Of a DNA stretch of 64,000 bases, positions 9,108 through 18,994 are shown in pieces. Under the pieces are notes generated by a model, which was not told the DNA's origin, did no database searches, and saw only the letters and a program-made list of their open reading frames with translations. The stretch comes from an uncultured Gammaproteobacteria bacterium (GTDB lineage Bacteria > Pseudomonadota > Gammaproteobacteria > JAADHQ01): contig CAMYJO010000007.1 in the NCBI GenBank assembly GCA_947258755.1, positions 1-64,000 of the forward strand. The letters are read 5' to 3'. A program made the translations under genes and the position numbers. The number at the start of each line of letters is the position of its first letter. The first letter of the stretch is position 1.

Positions 9108-10514
9108 TTGGCTGGGAACAAGGGTAAACTGGAGAATAATTTGGCTACACATCCTCCCATGCATAGCTGGCGCGAAGCGCTCCTGGTCTATACCAACCCA
9201 CGCGTGTTAACGATGCTATTTCTTGGTTTTTCCGCAGGCCTACCGTTTCTGCTCGTGTTTTCAACCTTGTCAGCCTGGCTGACCGAGGCCAGTGTCAGCC
9301 GTGCTACCATTGGCTTCTTTAGCTGGATCGGTATTACCTATTCCATCAAAGTAATTTGGGCACCAGTGATCGATCGCTTGCCCTTCCCTGTGCTGACCAA
9401 GCTTCTCGGTAAACGCCGCGGCTGGATGCTGGCCGCGCAAGTGGGTATCGCCTGTGGCCTGCTTGGCATGGCCATCACCAACCCCCGTACAGATCTGCTT
9501 ATGATAGCCGTATTTGGTTTACTGGTAGCGTTCAGTTCAGCAACACAGGATGTGGCGCTGGATGCGTATCGCATCGAGATTATTGATAAAGAATACCAGG
9601 GCGCGATGGCCGCCACCTATATTCTGGGTTATCGCCTTGCCTTGTTGGTCGCCGGCGCGGGTGCGTTTTATATTGCCGAGTTTTCCAGCTGGTCACTGAG
9701 TTACATGGTCATGGCCATGCTGATGAGCGTTGGCATGATAACGGTATTACTGATCAGTGAACCAGAGCATAAGATTTCTGCGGCCACGCGTGAGCTGGAG
9801 GCACATACTGCCGCTGTCATTAGTCACGTTGGCCACCTGCCCTCCCGCCTACAACGCTTACAGGAGTGGTTCAGCAGTGCGGTAATTAGTCCGTTTGTCG
9901 ATTTTTTCACACGTTATGGAAGGCTGGCCCTGGTTATTTTATTTTTTGTCGGTGTCTACCGTATTTCAGATATCACCATGGGCGTGATGGCCAATCCTTT
10001 CTACCTGGATCTCGGCTTCAGCAAGCCGGATATCGCCAACATCGCCAAGGTATTTGGCTTCTTCATGTCGATTGGCGGTGCAGCTGCCGGAGGCATCCTA
10101 GTCGTCCGTTTCGGTATTCACAGACCTTTAATCCTTGGTGCGGTACTCGTTGCCGTCACCAATTTATTGTTTACCTATATGGCGACACTGGGACCGGACA
10201 AGGCCTGGCTAGCCATTGTCATCAGTGCCGATAATTTTTCCGGCGGTCTGGCCGGAGCAGCCTTTATTGCCTATTTATCCAGCCTTACTAATGCCGCATA
10301 CACCGCCACGCAATACGCCCTGTTTAGTTCACTCATGACATTACCGGCGAAAGTCCTCGGTGGATTTTCAGGCGTGGTCGTCGAGGCCTACGGTTACGAG
10401 TGGTTCTTTAGTTATGCCGCATTGCTTGGTGTGCCTGCGATAATAGTTGCAGTCTATTTAACTTTTAATACCACAGCGCGGCAACTGCAAGTGGAGGCAA
10501 ACGGTAGCAAGTAG
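9108..10514 (+). CDS. MFS transporter, AmpG-like family
   Basis: 468 aa multi-TM; LGFSAGLPFLLVFSTLSAWLTEASVSRATIGFFSW and SATQDVALDAYRIEI are AmpG-like. Confidence 0.82.
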   Translation: MAGNKGKLENNLATHPPMHSWREALLVYTNPRVLTMLFLGFSAGLPFLLVFSTLSAWLTEASVSRATIGFFSWIGITYSIKVIWAPVIDRLPFPVLTKLLGKRRGWMLAAQVGIACGLLGMAITNPRTDLLMIAVFGLLVAFSSATQDVALDAYRIEIIDKEYQGAMAATYILGYRLALLVAGAGAFYIAEFSSWSLSYMVMAMLMSVGMITVLLISEPEHKISAATRELEAHTAAVISHVGHLPSRLQRLQEWFSSAVISPFVDFFTRYGRLALVILFFVGVYRISDITMGVMANPFYLDLGFSKPDIANIAKVFGFFMSIGGAAAGGILVVRFGIHRPLILGAVLVAVTNLLFTYMATLGPDKAWLAIVISADNFSGGLAGAAFIAYLSSLTNAAYTATQYALFSSLMTLPAKVLGGFSGVVVEAYGYEWFFSYAALLGVPAIIVAVYLTFNTTARQLQVEANGSK

Positions 10515-10600
10515 CCGTGTGAAAAAATAACCTGTGGAGTGGTATACAGTAATTGCTTCGCGTTGACCGTTTTTTATTCTCTAATAAATGGCATGTTAGT

Positions 10601-10690
10601 TCGCAATGACTGGACACATAATACCCGCAACAAACCACCAATAGAATACCGTCATTGCGAGTCGCGGTTTTTTGCGGCGCGGCAATCTGT
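10601..10690. repeat. Dispersed palindromic repeat (GTCATTGCGAG...GCGGCAATCTG type)
   Basis: tcgcaatgac (10601-10610) and gtcattgcga (10651-10660) form a perfect 10-bp inverted repeat; gtcattgcgagtcgcgg...gcggcgcggcaatctgt at 10651-10690. Confidence 0.6.
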
Positions 10691-10694
10691 CCGT

Positions 10695-12776
10695 TCAGGT
10701 ATCCAGATTAGCAGAGGCCGACTTTATTTGATGACGAGGATAACGCTGCTCCAATATTCGCAGCGCAGTCTCCTTGCTGGAAAAGATATTCTCCGGCCCG
10801 ATCACCTGGTCGAGACCTGCGCGCTCGAGGGCCTCGCGTACCTGTCGCTTTAGACTGGAAAGCATCAAGGTAATGCCAGCAGCTTCCAGATCACGCGTCA
10901 AGGCACGTAATTTTTCCTCTCCGGTGGCATCGATACGATTAATCCCCTGACCGATGACCAGTATCGCGCGCGCCTGTGGAAATTCGCTCAATGATTTGAG
11001 AACAGCCTGTTCGAAATGCGCGGAGCTGATAAAGACCAGTGAATCATCGAAACGCATAACCACATAGTTCTCGCTGATCGGCGCGAGATCATGTGCCGCG
11101 GCCCCGGCCAATGAGCCCGTGGCTGTACGTCCAAGGACTTCACTGCGCGGCTTCATCGTGCCTGTCAGGAACAGCAGGATAGTCAGGATCACACCGACGA
11201 GCACACCATCGGCCAAGTCCGGCGCCATAATCAGGGTAGTGATAAAAGTTACCACACCGACGATACCATCAGCCCTGCGTACGTTCCACGCATGCAACAT
11301 GGATTTAAAATCAATCAGGCCGAACACGGCACTCATAACAATGGCCGCGAGTACGGCCTTTGGCAAATGGTATAGATAATCGGTCAGAAACAACATCACC
11401 AGCAACACGCCCAGCGCACTAATAATGGCATAGAAACCGGTTTTCGCACCGACCCGGGCAGCGACGGCCGAACGCGAGAATGAGCCACTGACAACATAGG
11501 AATGAAAAAAACTGCCGACAATATTGGCCAGGCCCTGACCGATCAGTTCCTGATTGGGGTTTAGCTTTTCGCGTGTCTTCGCCGCCAATGCACGAGAAAT
11601 CGATGTCGCCTCCATGAAGCCGATCATGGCCATGATGAAGGCGACGGCGAACAGGTCCGAAATAATACCCAAGTCAATCTGCGGTACACTAAACCCAGGA
11701 ACACCGCTGGGGATGTTGCTGACCACGGCGCCACCGCCTGTGAGTTTGAACTGCTCGCCACTGTATCCTGACCAACGCCAAACCGTTGTGAACGGACCGG
11801 TGCTGGTGGCATTCTGGTAAATCACCTGGCCATCGGCTTGCGTCTCCGGGACCAGCGCTATCCGATGGGTTTCGACACGTTGCCTGTAGAGACTGTGTTT
11901 AAGTGTATTTTCTTCGCCCTGCAGGCGTAGCAATTCCGTTTGCAGATTGTAGGCCTGGTCGCTGTTGGCTGCAATCTGCTGCAGCTCTTCATTGATCGTC
12001 TGCCGTTCTGACTTAATATTGCGCAGCCTGGCCTGGTCATTCGTTATTTTTTCAAACTGTGCGCGCACCGTAGCATCGGCAATCTGTTGCGGTGCTACGC
12101 TACGGGTTTTTTCGAAACTGATCCCGGCACTGATCAGCGTACCCAGAACGACAACAATCAACACCCCGGGAAGTTTGGGAAACTTTACACGCAACCAATG
12201 GAGAGCCACCAGGGTCACCAGGCCAAACAATAATGTCGGACCATGCGTCAACGGCACTTGCTCAAATACTTGCCAGAGATCGGTAAGGAAACTGTCCGAA
12301 CGTGGCATCGGCACACCGAGAAAACCATTGAGCAAGGACAAGCCAATGATCAGTGCCGCGGCATTAGTGAAACCCAGAATGACAGGGTGCGATGCAAAAT
12401 TAATCAGAACGCCCATTCTGAACAGGCCTAGGGCCAGGCGTAAAACACCCACCAGCAATGCCAACACCAGGGAAAGCTGAATAAACTCATCACTACCACG
12501 ACTGGCCAAGGGTTCAATCGCAGCCGCCGACATCAGCGACAACATAGCCACCGGTCCGGTATGTAAAAAACGTGATGCGCCCCACAACGAGGCTACAATG
12601 ACAGGCAAGAAAGAAGCGTACAGACCATAGACGACAGGTAGGCCAGCCAGCGACGCATAGGCCATACTCTGTGGAACGAGGATCATCGCAATCGTGACAC
12701 CAGCGATCGCGTCTGCGCGCAAGTTTTCACCCGAAGGTGGAAACCATCGCAGAAAAGGGAAAAGTTTCGTCAGCAC
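10695..12776 (-). CDS. SulP-family anion transporter with C-terminal STAS domain and a long internal insert (paralogue of 5628-7778)
   Basis: 693 aa; LVPQSMAYASLAGLPVVYGLYASFLPVIVASLWGASRFLHTGPVA; same architecture as first SulP. Confidence 0.93.
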   Translation of the reverse strand: MLTKLFPFLRWFPPSGENLRADAIAGVTIAMILVPQSMAYASLAGLPVVYGLYASFLPVIVASLWGASRFLHTGPVAMLSLMSAAAIEPLASRGSDEFIQLSLVLALLVGVLRLALGLFRMGVLINFASHPVILGFTNAAALIIGLSLLNGFLGVPMPRSDSFLTDLWQVFEQVPLTHGPTLLFGLVTLVALHWLRVKFPKLPGVLIVVVLGTLISAGISFEKTRSVAPQQIADATVRAQFEKITNDQARLRNIKSERQTINEELQQIAANSDQAYNLQTELLRLQGEENTLKHSLYRQRVETHRIALVPETQADGQVIYQNATSTGPFTTVWRWSGYSGEQFKLTGGGAVVSNIPSGVPGFSVPQIDLGIISDLFAVAFIMAMIGFMEATSISRALAAKTREKLNPNQELIGQGLANIVGSFFHSYVVSGSFSRSAVAARVGAKTGFYAIISALGVLLVMLFLTDYLYHLPKAVLAAIVMSAVFGLIDFKSMLHAWNVRRADGIVGVVTFITTLIMAPDLADGVLVGVILTILLFLTGTMKPRSEVLGRTATGSLAGAAAHDLAPISENYVVMRFDDSLVFISSAHFEQAVLKSLSEFPQARAILVIGQGINRIDATGEEKLRALTRDLEAAGITLMLSSLKRQVREALERAGLDQVIGPENIFSSKETALRILEQRYPRHQIKSASANLDT

Positions 12777-12875
12777 TGCAAATTCTTTTTCTCAGTCAAG
12801 CGCCATAGGATTAGGGCACGCAATAGCGCCATTCAGGCCTGCGTGCCTTAGTATAACAATATCCCGCGCCTGCTG

Positions 12876-13469
12876 TCAGGCTACACTAGTATTATTTGGA
12901 TCTTGCTTCGCTGTCGATTGAGCTTGTGCTGCGGCACTGCCTTCCTGTGTGGCGACCACGACGACCGGTACCGGCAAGGCGTCTTTGCGCTGGATACCCG
13001 TCAGGTAGCTGCGACCCAGGTAGCCAGAGTCCTTACAGGCCAGAAAAGCAATCTCTGAATGACCGCGCAGGTAACGATTCAGACCAGGGAGCGGCTCACC
13101 CTTGAGCATCACCAATTGCATGTCGATGCCGGCTGCCTGCAGGGCTGCTGCATGCGGCTGCAACAAGTTATTGGCGGCTTTTTCGGATCCGAAGGTCAAC
13201 ACAGTCAGTTCGTGCTTGAGGCGAACACAGGTCTGGATGACATATTCAATCGCCTCAGGTGGTAATTCACTGCCAAGGTACAGCGCAACCCGGCGTGCTT
13301 TACTGCGCGTAGGTTTTGTCCGACTAGCAGTCACAGGCGCTTCGACGGAATCAGCAGATGCCTTGCTCAGCACGGCTGACTTATCACGCAGGGTCATGTT
13401 TTCTCCGGCATCAGCATAAGCCATGGCATCCAGCATCTTTTTAACTGTTCTGGTTAATTTTTTCATCAT
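12876..13469 (-). CDS. Universal-stress-protein-like protein
   Basis: RRVALYLGSELPPEAIEYVIQTCVRLKHELTVLTFGSEKAANNLLQPHAAALQAAGIDMQLVMLKGEPLPGL..; start moved from the track's TTG (13478) to ATG 13469 or 13466 behind GGAG. Confidence 0.55.
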   Translation of the reverse strand: MMKKLTRTVKKMLDAMAYADAGENMTLRDKSAVLSKASADSVEAPVTASRTKPTRSKARRVALYLGSELPPEAIEYVIQTCVRLKHELTVLTFGSEKAANNLLQPHAAALQAAGIDMQLVMLKGEPLPGLNRYLRGHSEIAFLACKDSGYLGRSYLTGIQRKDALPVPVVVVATQEGSAAAQAQSTAKQDPNNTSVA

Positions 13470-13501
13470 CGACTCCAAAGTTAATATCTACCCTACACTA
13501 G

Positions 13502-13517
13502 AGCAAAACCTGTGCCA
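13502..13517 (-). promoter_or_regulatory. Sigma-54 (-24/-12) promoter
   Basis: Minus strand TGGCAC-AGGTT-TTGCT matches TGGCAC-N5-TTGCW; lies 33-36 nt upstream of the likely ATG. Confidence 0.75.
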
Positions 13518-13596
13518 ACATACTAGTCTTTTAATATCAATAACTTACTTTCTCCCTCGCATCCTCCTTGTTTCAACTTGTAACAGTTCGATAAAA

Positions 13597-13624
13597 AACA
13601 CTGTTATCCCGTTGTAACAGTGTT
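13597..13624. promoter_or_regulatory. Candidate enhancer-binding-protein site (inverted repeat)
   Basis: AACACTGTTA-TCCCGTTG-TAACAGTGTT: perfect 10-bp arms, 8-bp spacer; extra half-site TTGTAACAGTT at about 13578-13588; about 80 bp upstream of the -24 element. Confidence 0.7.
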
Positions 13625-13681
13625 GTATTATGAAACACCCCAGAAAATATTATAATAAGCACATAAGGCATATATATCGTT

Positions 13682-15157
13682 ATGACGAGCCTGCGTAATA
13701 AGATCATGACCTCCTACGGGTTATCGATAATTGCCCTGCTGGTATTTGTCGCAGTCGTGATCGCCGACCTGCTTTACCTGCAAACCCAGATCGCCGAAGG
13801 TGAAACAGTCAGTGCCTTTTATGAAACCAGCCAGGAGATCCGCCGCCATGAGAAGAACCTGTTCCTCTATCATGACATGAACGATATGCAACAATTGCAA
13901 CGCCAAGTCGAGTCGGCACAAAACACCCTCAGAGACGGGCAACGTGTATTTACCGAGATCGCCAGTGGCGCTGAGTTAGACCAGGTTAAAGATGTATTGC
14001 AGCAATATGGCGCGCAACTCAATCAATATGCGGCACTAAATGATGAAGCACGCACCACACAACAACAGGCTATCCGAACACTCGGCCATGAATTGTCAAA
14101 CCTGACGCAGGATTTCAATCAGCGCCAGCGCGCCATACTGGAGCAAACCACACGCGTGGCCGTGTGGACATTGATTGCGGCGTCCATCACCGTGATCCTG
14201 ATCGGCCTCGCCAGCGCGCTGTTTATGGTACACCGCATCGTACGCCCCCTGGTACAACTGGAAAAACAACTTGACGACCTCGCCGAAGGCAATGAAAAGA
14301 CACTGACCCTGACATCCCAGGACAAGGAACTTCAATCCTTCGTGCATCATTTCAATACCATGCTCGAACGCCTGCGCGCACAACAGAACCAGTTACGCCA
14401 CCACGAAAAGGCGGCCGCGCTCGGTGTGCTGGTCTCCGGTGTGGCCCATGAATTAAACAATCCGCTGTCCAATATCTCAACCTCGGTGCAGCTACTCCTA
14501 GAAGAGGGTACCACGCGGGAGGACTTGCGCCAGCAGTGGCTATCGCATGTCGATGGCGAAGTCGAACGTGCCCGTCGTATTGTCAGACGCCTGCTCGATA
14601 GCGTGCGTCAACCCACCCACGAGTTACAGGTGATCAGTGCCCCGCGACTGGTGCAGTCTGCTGTACTGCTCATTCACCGGCAAATGCCACCGACGTATTT
14701 GCTGCACATAGAAGATATGGATGAAGTCATACTGCAGGTGGACCGTGAACGTATGCAGCAAGTGTTTATCAACCTGATCAAGAATGCTAACGACGCCGGA
14801 GCGAGCAATCTCTGGATTATTGGCAGGGAAACGACCTGGGAAGCGTCCAAACCCGCCAGTACCGATCATCTAGCGGGCGAAACAATCGAGGTCAGCCAAA
14901 GTGGACATGTCATGTTGATACATATCGATGACGATGGCCCCGGCATCCCGACGGACCACCTGGCCAAGGTCTTTGACCCGTTTTTCACCACCCAATCGGG
15001 TGGCGAAGGCACCGGTCTGGGCCTATACCTGGTTGAAGAGATTATCAGTGAACATGGCGGTTGTATCGCCGTGGAAAACCGTGACGGCGGTGGTACCCGC
15101 TTTTCGATCTGGCTACCGCTGGAACAGAAACTACAATTAGAACAGGAGACAGCATGA
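13682..15157 (+). CDS. Membrane sensor histidine kinase
   Basis: 491 aa; two TM segments, HAMP-like region, H-box VAHELNNPLSNISTS, ATP-binding DDDGPGIP and TGLGLYLVEEIISEHGG. Confidence 0.95.
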   Translation: MTSLRNKIMTSYGLSIIALLVFVAVVIADLLYLQTQIAEGETVSAFYETSQEIRRHEKNLFLYHDMNDMQQLQRQVESAQNTLRDGQRVFTEIASGAELDQVKDVLQQYGAQLNQYAALNDEARTTQQQAIRTLGHELSNLTQDFNQRQRAILEQTTRVAVWTLIAASITVILIGLASALFMVHRIVRPLVQLEKQLDDLAEGNEKTLTLTSQDKELQSFVHHFNTMLERLRAQQNQLRHHEKAAALGVLVSGVAHELNNPLSNISTSVQLLLEEGTTREDLRQQWLSHVDGEVERARRIVRRLLDSVRQPTHELQVISAPRLVQSAVLLIHRQMPPTYLLHIEDMDEVILQVDRERMQQVFINLIKNANDAGASNLWIIGRETTWEASKPASTDHLAGETIEVSQSGHVMLIHIDDDGPGIPTDHLAKVFDPFFTTQSGGEGTGLGLYLVEEIISEHGGCIAVENRDGGGTRFSIWLPLEQKLQLEQETA

Positions 15158-16521
15158 GTAATGAAGCCCCACATGTCCTGCTAATTGACGATGAAGCCAT
15201 CGCCCTATCGAATCTGACCCATGTATTCGAACGCGAGGGCTATGCTGTCACCGCCTGCAAGGATGGTGAAAGTGGTCTCGCCGCCATGCAGACTACCGAA
15301 TTCGATCTGGTACTTACTGATCTGCGCATGCCCGGTATTGACGGTATGGATGTATTACGCCATGTTCGCGAGACCATGCCCGATGTACCCGTGATCGTGA
15401 TTACCGGTCATGCCACGCTCGATTCAGCGGTCGATGCAATGAAGGCCGGCGCGTATCACTATATCTCCAAACCCTTCCGCCTCGATGAAGCGCGAGAGGT
15501 TGTGCGCTCGGCACTGGAGCTACGGGACATTAAGCGTGAAAACAAACAACTCAAGCAACATATTGAACAGCTCTCACATCACAGCTCCATCATTACCCAG
15601 GATCTGGGTATGCAACGTCTGCTGGAAACCGCGCGCCAGATTGCCATATCGGACTGTAGTGTAGTCATCCAGGGCGAGTCCGGCACGGGCAAGGAACTAC
15701 TGGCGCGCTATATCCATCAAAACAGCCAGCGCGCAGACGGACCCTTCATTGCGTTTAATTGTGGCGCTCTACATGAAGAGATAGCCGCCAGCGAATTATT
15801 CGGTCATGAGAAAGGCGCATTTACGGGTGCCAACGCGACCAAGATCGGTCTGTTCGAAGCGGCCGAGGGTGGCACACTGTTCCTCGACGAAGTGGCCGAA
15901 ATGCCTCTGCTGATGCAAGTTAAACTATTGCGTGTATTACAGGAACGCGAGCTGATGCGTGTAGGTTCAACCCAACCCATCAATATCAATGTGCGTGTCG
16001 TCGCTGCCAGCAACCGCGACCTGCAGGCTGCCGTGGACGATGGCCAAATGCGTAATGACCTCTTTTTCCGCCTCAATGTCGCCACCCTGCTTCTGCCGCC
16101 ATTACGCGAACGACGTGAAGACATACCGCTACTGGCCTATTATCTACTGCGAAAATTTTCTACCATGATGGACCGCGACGTACAGGAAATCAGTACCGAA
16201 GCGATGCAACGACTGGTCGAGTATGACTATCCCGGCAATATTCGTGAACTATCCAATTTTATCGAACGTGGCGTCGCCTTGACCCAGGGCAACACCCTGG
16301 ATATCGAACATCTACCGCAAAGCCTGGGCGCACTGACCGTGCGCGTGTTCAAACCCGAAATGGCCGCCAGCCCGACGACTCTCGAAGAACAAGAGACCGA
16401 ACATATCTTACAGGTATTGAAAATGGCCGATGGTAACCGCACCCAGGCCGCCAAAATGCTTGGCATCGACCGGGTTTCGTTGTGGCGTAAACTTAAAAAG
16501 CTCGGTATCGACTCCAAATAG
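15154..16521 (+). CDS. Sigma-54-dependent NtrC-family response regulator
   Basis: 455 aa; receiver domain, GESGTGKELLARYIH Walker A, ELFGHEKGAFTGA, C-terminal HTH NRTQAAKMLGIDRVSLWRKLKKLGI; overlaps kinase stop. Confidence 0.97.
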   Translation: MSNEAPHVLLIDDEAIALSNLTHVFEREGYAVTACKDGESGLAAMQTTEFDLVLTDLRMPGIDGMDVLRHVRETMPDVPVIVITGHATLDSAVDAMKAGAYHYISKPFRLDEAREVVRSALELRDIKRENKQLKQHIEQLSHHSSIITQDLGMQRLLETARQIAISDCSVVIQGESGTGKELLARYIHQNSQRADGPFIAFNCGALHEEIAASELFGHEKGAFTGANATKIGLFEAAEGGTLFLDEVAEMPLLMQVKLLRVLQERELMRVGSTQPININVRVVAASNRDLQAAVDDGQMRNDLFFRLNVATLLLPPLRERREDIPLLAYYLLRKFSTMMDRDVQEISTEAMQRLVEYDYPGNIRELSNFIERGVALTQGNTLDIEHLPQSLGALTVRVFKPEMAASPTTLEEQETEHILQVLKMADGNRTQAAKMLGIDRVSLWRKLKKLGIDSK

Positions 16522-16564
16522 GCCCGAACAACGAAGCCCAGTCCCTTATAGTCTTATACTAACT

Positions 16565-16795
16565 CTAAATATTATTGCCAAGTTTATCTTTGGTAACAAG
16601 TCCGCAGTCTTTAGTGTCTTCGTTATAAGTGATCAACAAATCGCCCGTTTTCAGTAGTGCAAGTAAATGCTCTGCTTTCTCCTGCATACTCTTTTCATTG
16701 TCACCGTAATCGGTGCCATCACGCGTGACAAAATCTTCAATCAGGGTTTGTAATGCGTCTTTCGATAATTCGTTATAAGGGATAATCATAGACAA
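16565..16795 (-). CDS. YheU/UPF0270-like small protein
   Basis: MIIPYNELSKDALQTLIEDFVTRDGTDYGDNEKSMQEKAEHLLALLKTGDLLITYNED resembles UPF0270. Confidence 0.8.
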   Translation of the reverse strand: MSMIIPYNELSKDALQTLIEDFVTRDGTDYGDNEKSMQEKAEHLLALLKTGDLLITYNEDTKDCGLVTKDKLGNNI

Positions 16796-16935
16796 TTACT
16801 CGTACACCACTCGTTAATATTCATCATTAAAGGCAAGATGGCAGAGACCATACTTACTTCTTAATATAAATGTAATTCTTCTAGTAAATACCCGTCTCCG
16901 TGGTTTAAGCGCTCTTTTTTGACATAAAATGAGCA

Positions 16936-17823
16936 CTAGTCTTTGTCCCATTCCATATTTACCCCTTTATATTTAGCTTCAGGCTTCCATAAGCGATTTG
17001 CATTACGATAGGCCAGGTCTCGTGCAACATCCGCAGGTAATTGCACAAGCCAGCCGCGAATTTTTTGTACCACACTATCAAACTCCGACCAGCGTTTCGG
17101 GCTATAGGTATCCACACCCACCATAAATCTGTCAGAATAATCTACGAACAACTCCTCCCATTGGCTATCCAGTTTTCCTTTGGGTGCGATCAGATCGTCA
17201 CGCACTGATAGATCAATAGTTAGATTTGGGTATCGCATCAAATAGTCACGCAGTAAAGGCGGATAGGGATAGACACCCGCATGCGCCCAGATCACCCGGG
17301 CCTTTGGACTCTGCTGAAACAGGCTATCGATAACAGCGGGATCAGCATGCATTTGTAGTGTCAGATTCCTTTCACTCGCCAATTTTACGATGGCTCTGAA
17401 TATCGGGCTGCTACGATTATCGGCAAACAGGTGCAACTCACCAATCCCTGCCCAGATTCCGCTATCCAGTTGCTGCTTCACCCATTGTGGTAGCGCTGTA
17501 TTCAGATGCCAGCGCTCCTTATCAAGGGCCACCTGATAAACACTGAGGAACGGAACAATGCGACCGGGCGCTGCGCGATAGAGTGATGCCGTGTGCGTGC
17601 TTGGGGTGCCGGTGACGATCGCACGTGTAATTCGATTACGGTCCAGAATCTGAATAAAGCGGGACTGACCAATTTGTTCTGCATCCCTGGCACTGTAGTG
17701 TAAATGGCTATCGAAAATCGGCACCTCAGCACGCGTCATCGGTGCCAACAAGATCGCAGTAATCCAGACAATACATGACAGAAACGGGATAAGGGATATG
17801 CGCATATTGGATCTATAAGTCAT
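16936..17823 (-). CDS. Amidohydrolase-family protein with signal peptide/TM
   Basis: 295 aa; PIFDSHLHYS metal-binding start, MHADPAVID, IWAHAGVYPYP, MVGVDTY. Confidence 0.72.
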   Translation of the reverse strand: MTYRSNMRISLIPFLSCIVWITAILLAPMTRAEVPIFDSHLHYSARDAEQIGQSRFIQILDRNRITRAIVTGTPSTHTASLYRAAPGRIVPFLSVYQVALDKERWHLNTALPQWVKQQLDSGIWAGIGELHLFADNRSSPIFRAIVKLASERNLTLQMHADPAVIDSLFQQSPKARVIWAHAGVYPYPPLLRDYLMRYPNLTIDLSVRDDLIAPKGKLDSQWEELFVDYSDRFMVGVDTYSPKRWSEFDSVVQKIRGWLVQLPADVARDLAYRNANRLWKPEAKYKGVNMEWDKD

Positions 17824-18022
17824 GATTAGATTGATAGTTTAAAGCTCGATGCTACTACATCCACGGCATTTTCATAAGCTATCTTTTCGGCGACTTGATC
17901 GAAAAGCACATCCAGAAGTTATTGTTGTCCAGCTATCACACTGATAGTGTGACGATCATTGCCAGCAAACAGGAAATGCTAGATAACTATCAGAAACAAA
18001 TAGTTGAACAGCTTAGATTCAT

Positions 18023-18994
18023 TTAAGCAGCAGGCACCTCAAAATAATGCACGCTGAATAGCTGCTCTGGATCTGTCCACACATTAATTGGCATAAAGCC
18101 GGCCTGGCGCGCCATTAACTGGAATTCCTTGATGGAATATTTATACGAGTTTTCGGTATGAATAGTCTCGCCTTCATCAAAATGAATCATTTGTTGATCA
18201 ATATTGATGACCTGATCTCGTTGACTACGCAAATGCATTTCAATTCGACCCTTGTCTGCATTATAAAAGGCATGATGTTCAAAGCCATCTAGATCAAAGT
18301 CAGCATTAAGTTCGTGGTTCATACGCTCAAGCAGGTTCATGTTAAAGGCTGCAGTGACACCGGCCTCATCGTTGTACGCTGCATCAAGAATGTCTTTATC
18401 TTTTTTTAGATCAACGCCAATCAACATGCCGCCTCCGCGGCCGACGGCACTAACAACATGTGACATAAACTTGACAGCCGCCAGGGGTTCAAAATTACCA
18501 ATACTGGATCCGGGGAAAAAAGCAATCTTTTGCATGCCTATGGGACAAAATGAAAGATCAAGTGGCTGGGTAAAGTCAATGCAGGCAGCATGCACATCCA
18601 GCCATGGATAGTCAGCAGAAAGCGCTTTCGCGGCTTTTTTCAAATGATCCCGTGAAATATCCATGGGTACATATGCCTGGGGCTTTAACGCATCCAGTAA
18701 CAAGCGAACTTTTTCACAGTTACCACTTCCCGGCTCAACCAACAAACAATGATGACCAATAATCATTGCAATTTCTTCAGCATTTTCCTGCAATATATTC
18801 TGCTCTGTTCGTGTCAGGTAATACTCTGGAGCATCGCAGATTTTTTCAAAAATTTCTGAGCCCTTTTCATCATAAAAAAACTTGGGGGGAATTTTCTTCT
18901 GTTCACGACTTAATCCATCTAGCACCTCGGCAAAAAAATCGGCCTCCCTTGGGTGATAATCATAAAATTGGATAGATGCAGTTGAAGTACTCAT
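18023..18994 (-). CDS. egtD: L-histidine N(alpha)-methyltransferase (ergothioneine biosynthesis)
   Basis: 323 aa; IPPKFFYDEKGSEIFEKICDAPEYYLTRTE, LVEPGSGNCEKVRLLL, FFPGSSIGNFEP. Confidence 0.92.
   Translation of the reverse strand: MSTSTASIQFYDYHPREADFFAEVLDGLSREQKKIPPKFFYDEKGSEIFEKICDAPEYYLTRTEQNILQENAEEIAMIIGHHCLLVEPGSGNCEKVRLLLDALKPQAYVPMDISRDHLKKAAKALSADYPWLDVHAACIDFTQPLDLSFCPIGMQKIAFFPGSSIGNFEPLAAVKFMSHVVSAVGRGGGMLIGVDLKKDKDILDAAYNDEAGVTAAFNMNLLERMNHELNADFDLDGFEHHAFYNADKGRIEMHLRSQRDQVINIDQQMIHFDEGETIHTENSYKYSIKEFQLMARQAGFMPINVWTDPEQLFSVHYFEVPAA

Noticed and set aside
17850-18025. Plus-strand frame HGIFISYLFGDLIEKHIQKLLLSSYHTDSVTIIASKQEMLDNYQKQIVEQLRFI*
   Set aside because: No start codon or family match that I can support; could be a gene remnant but the evidence is too thin.
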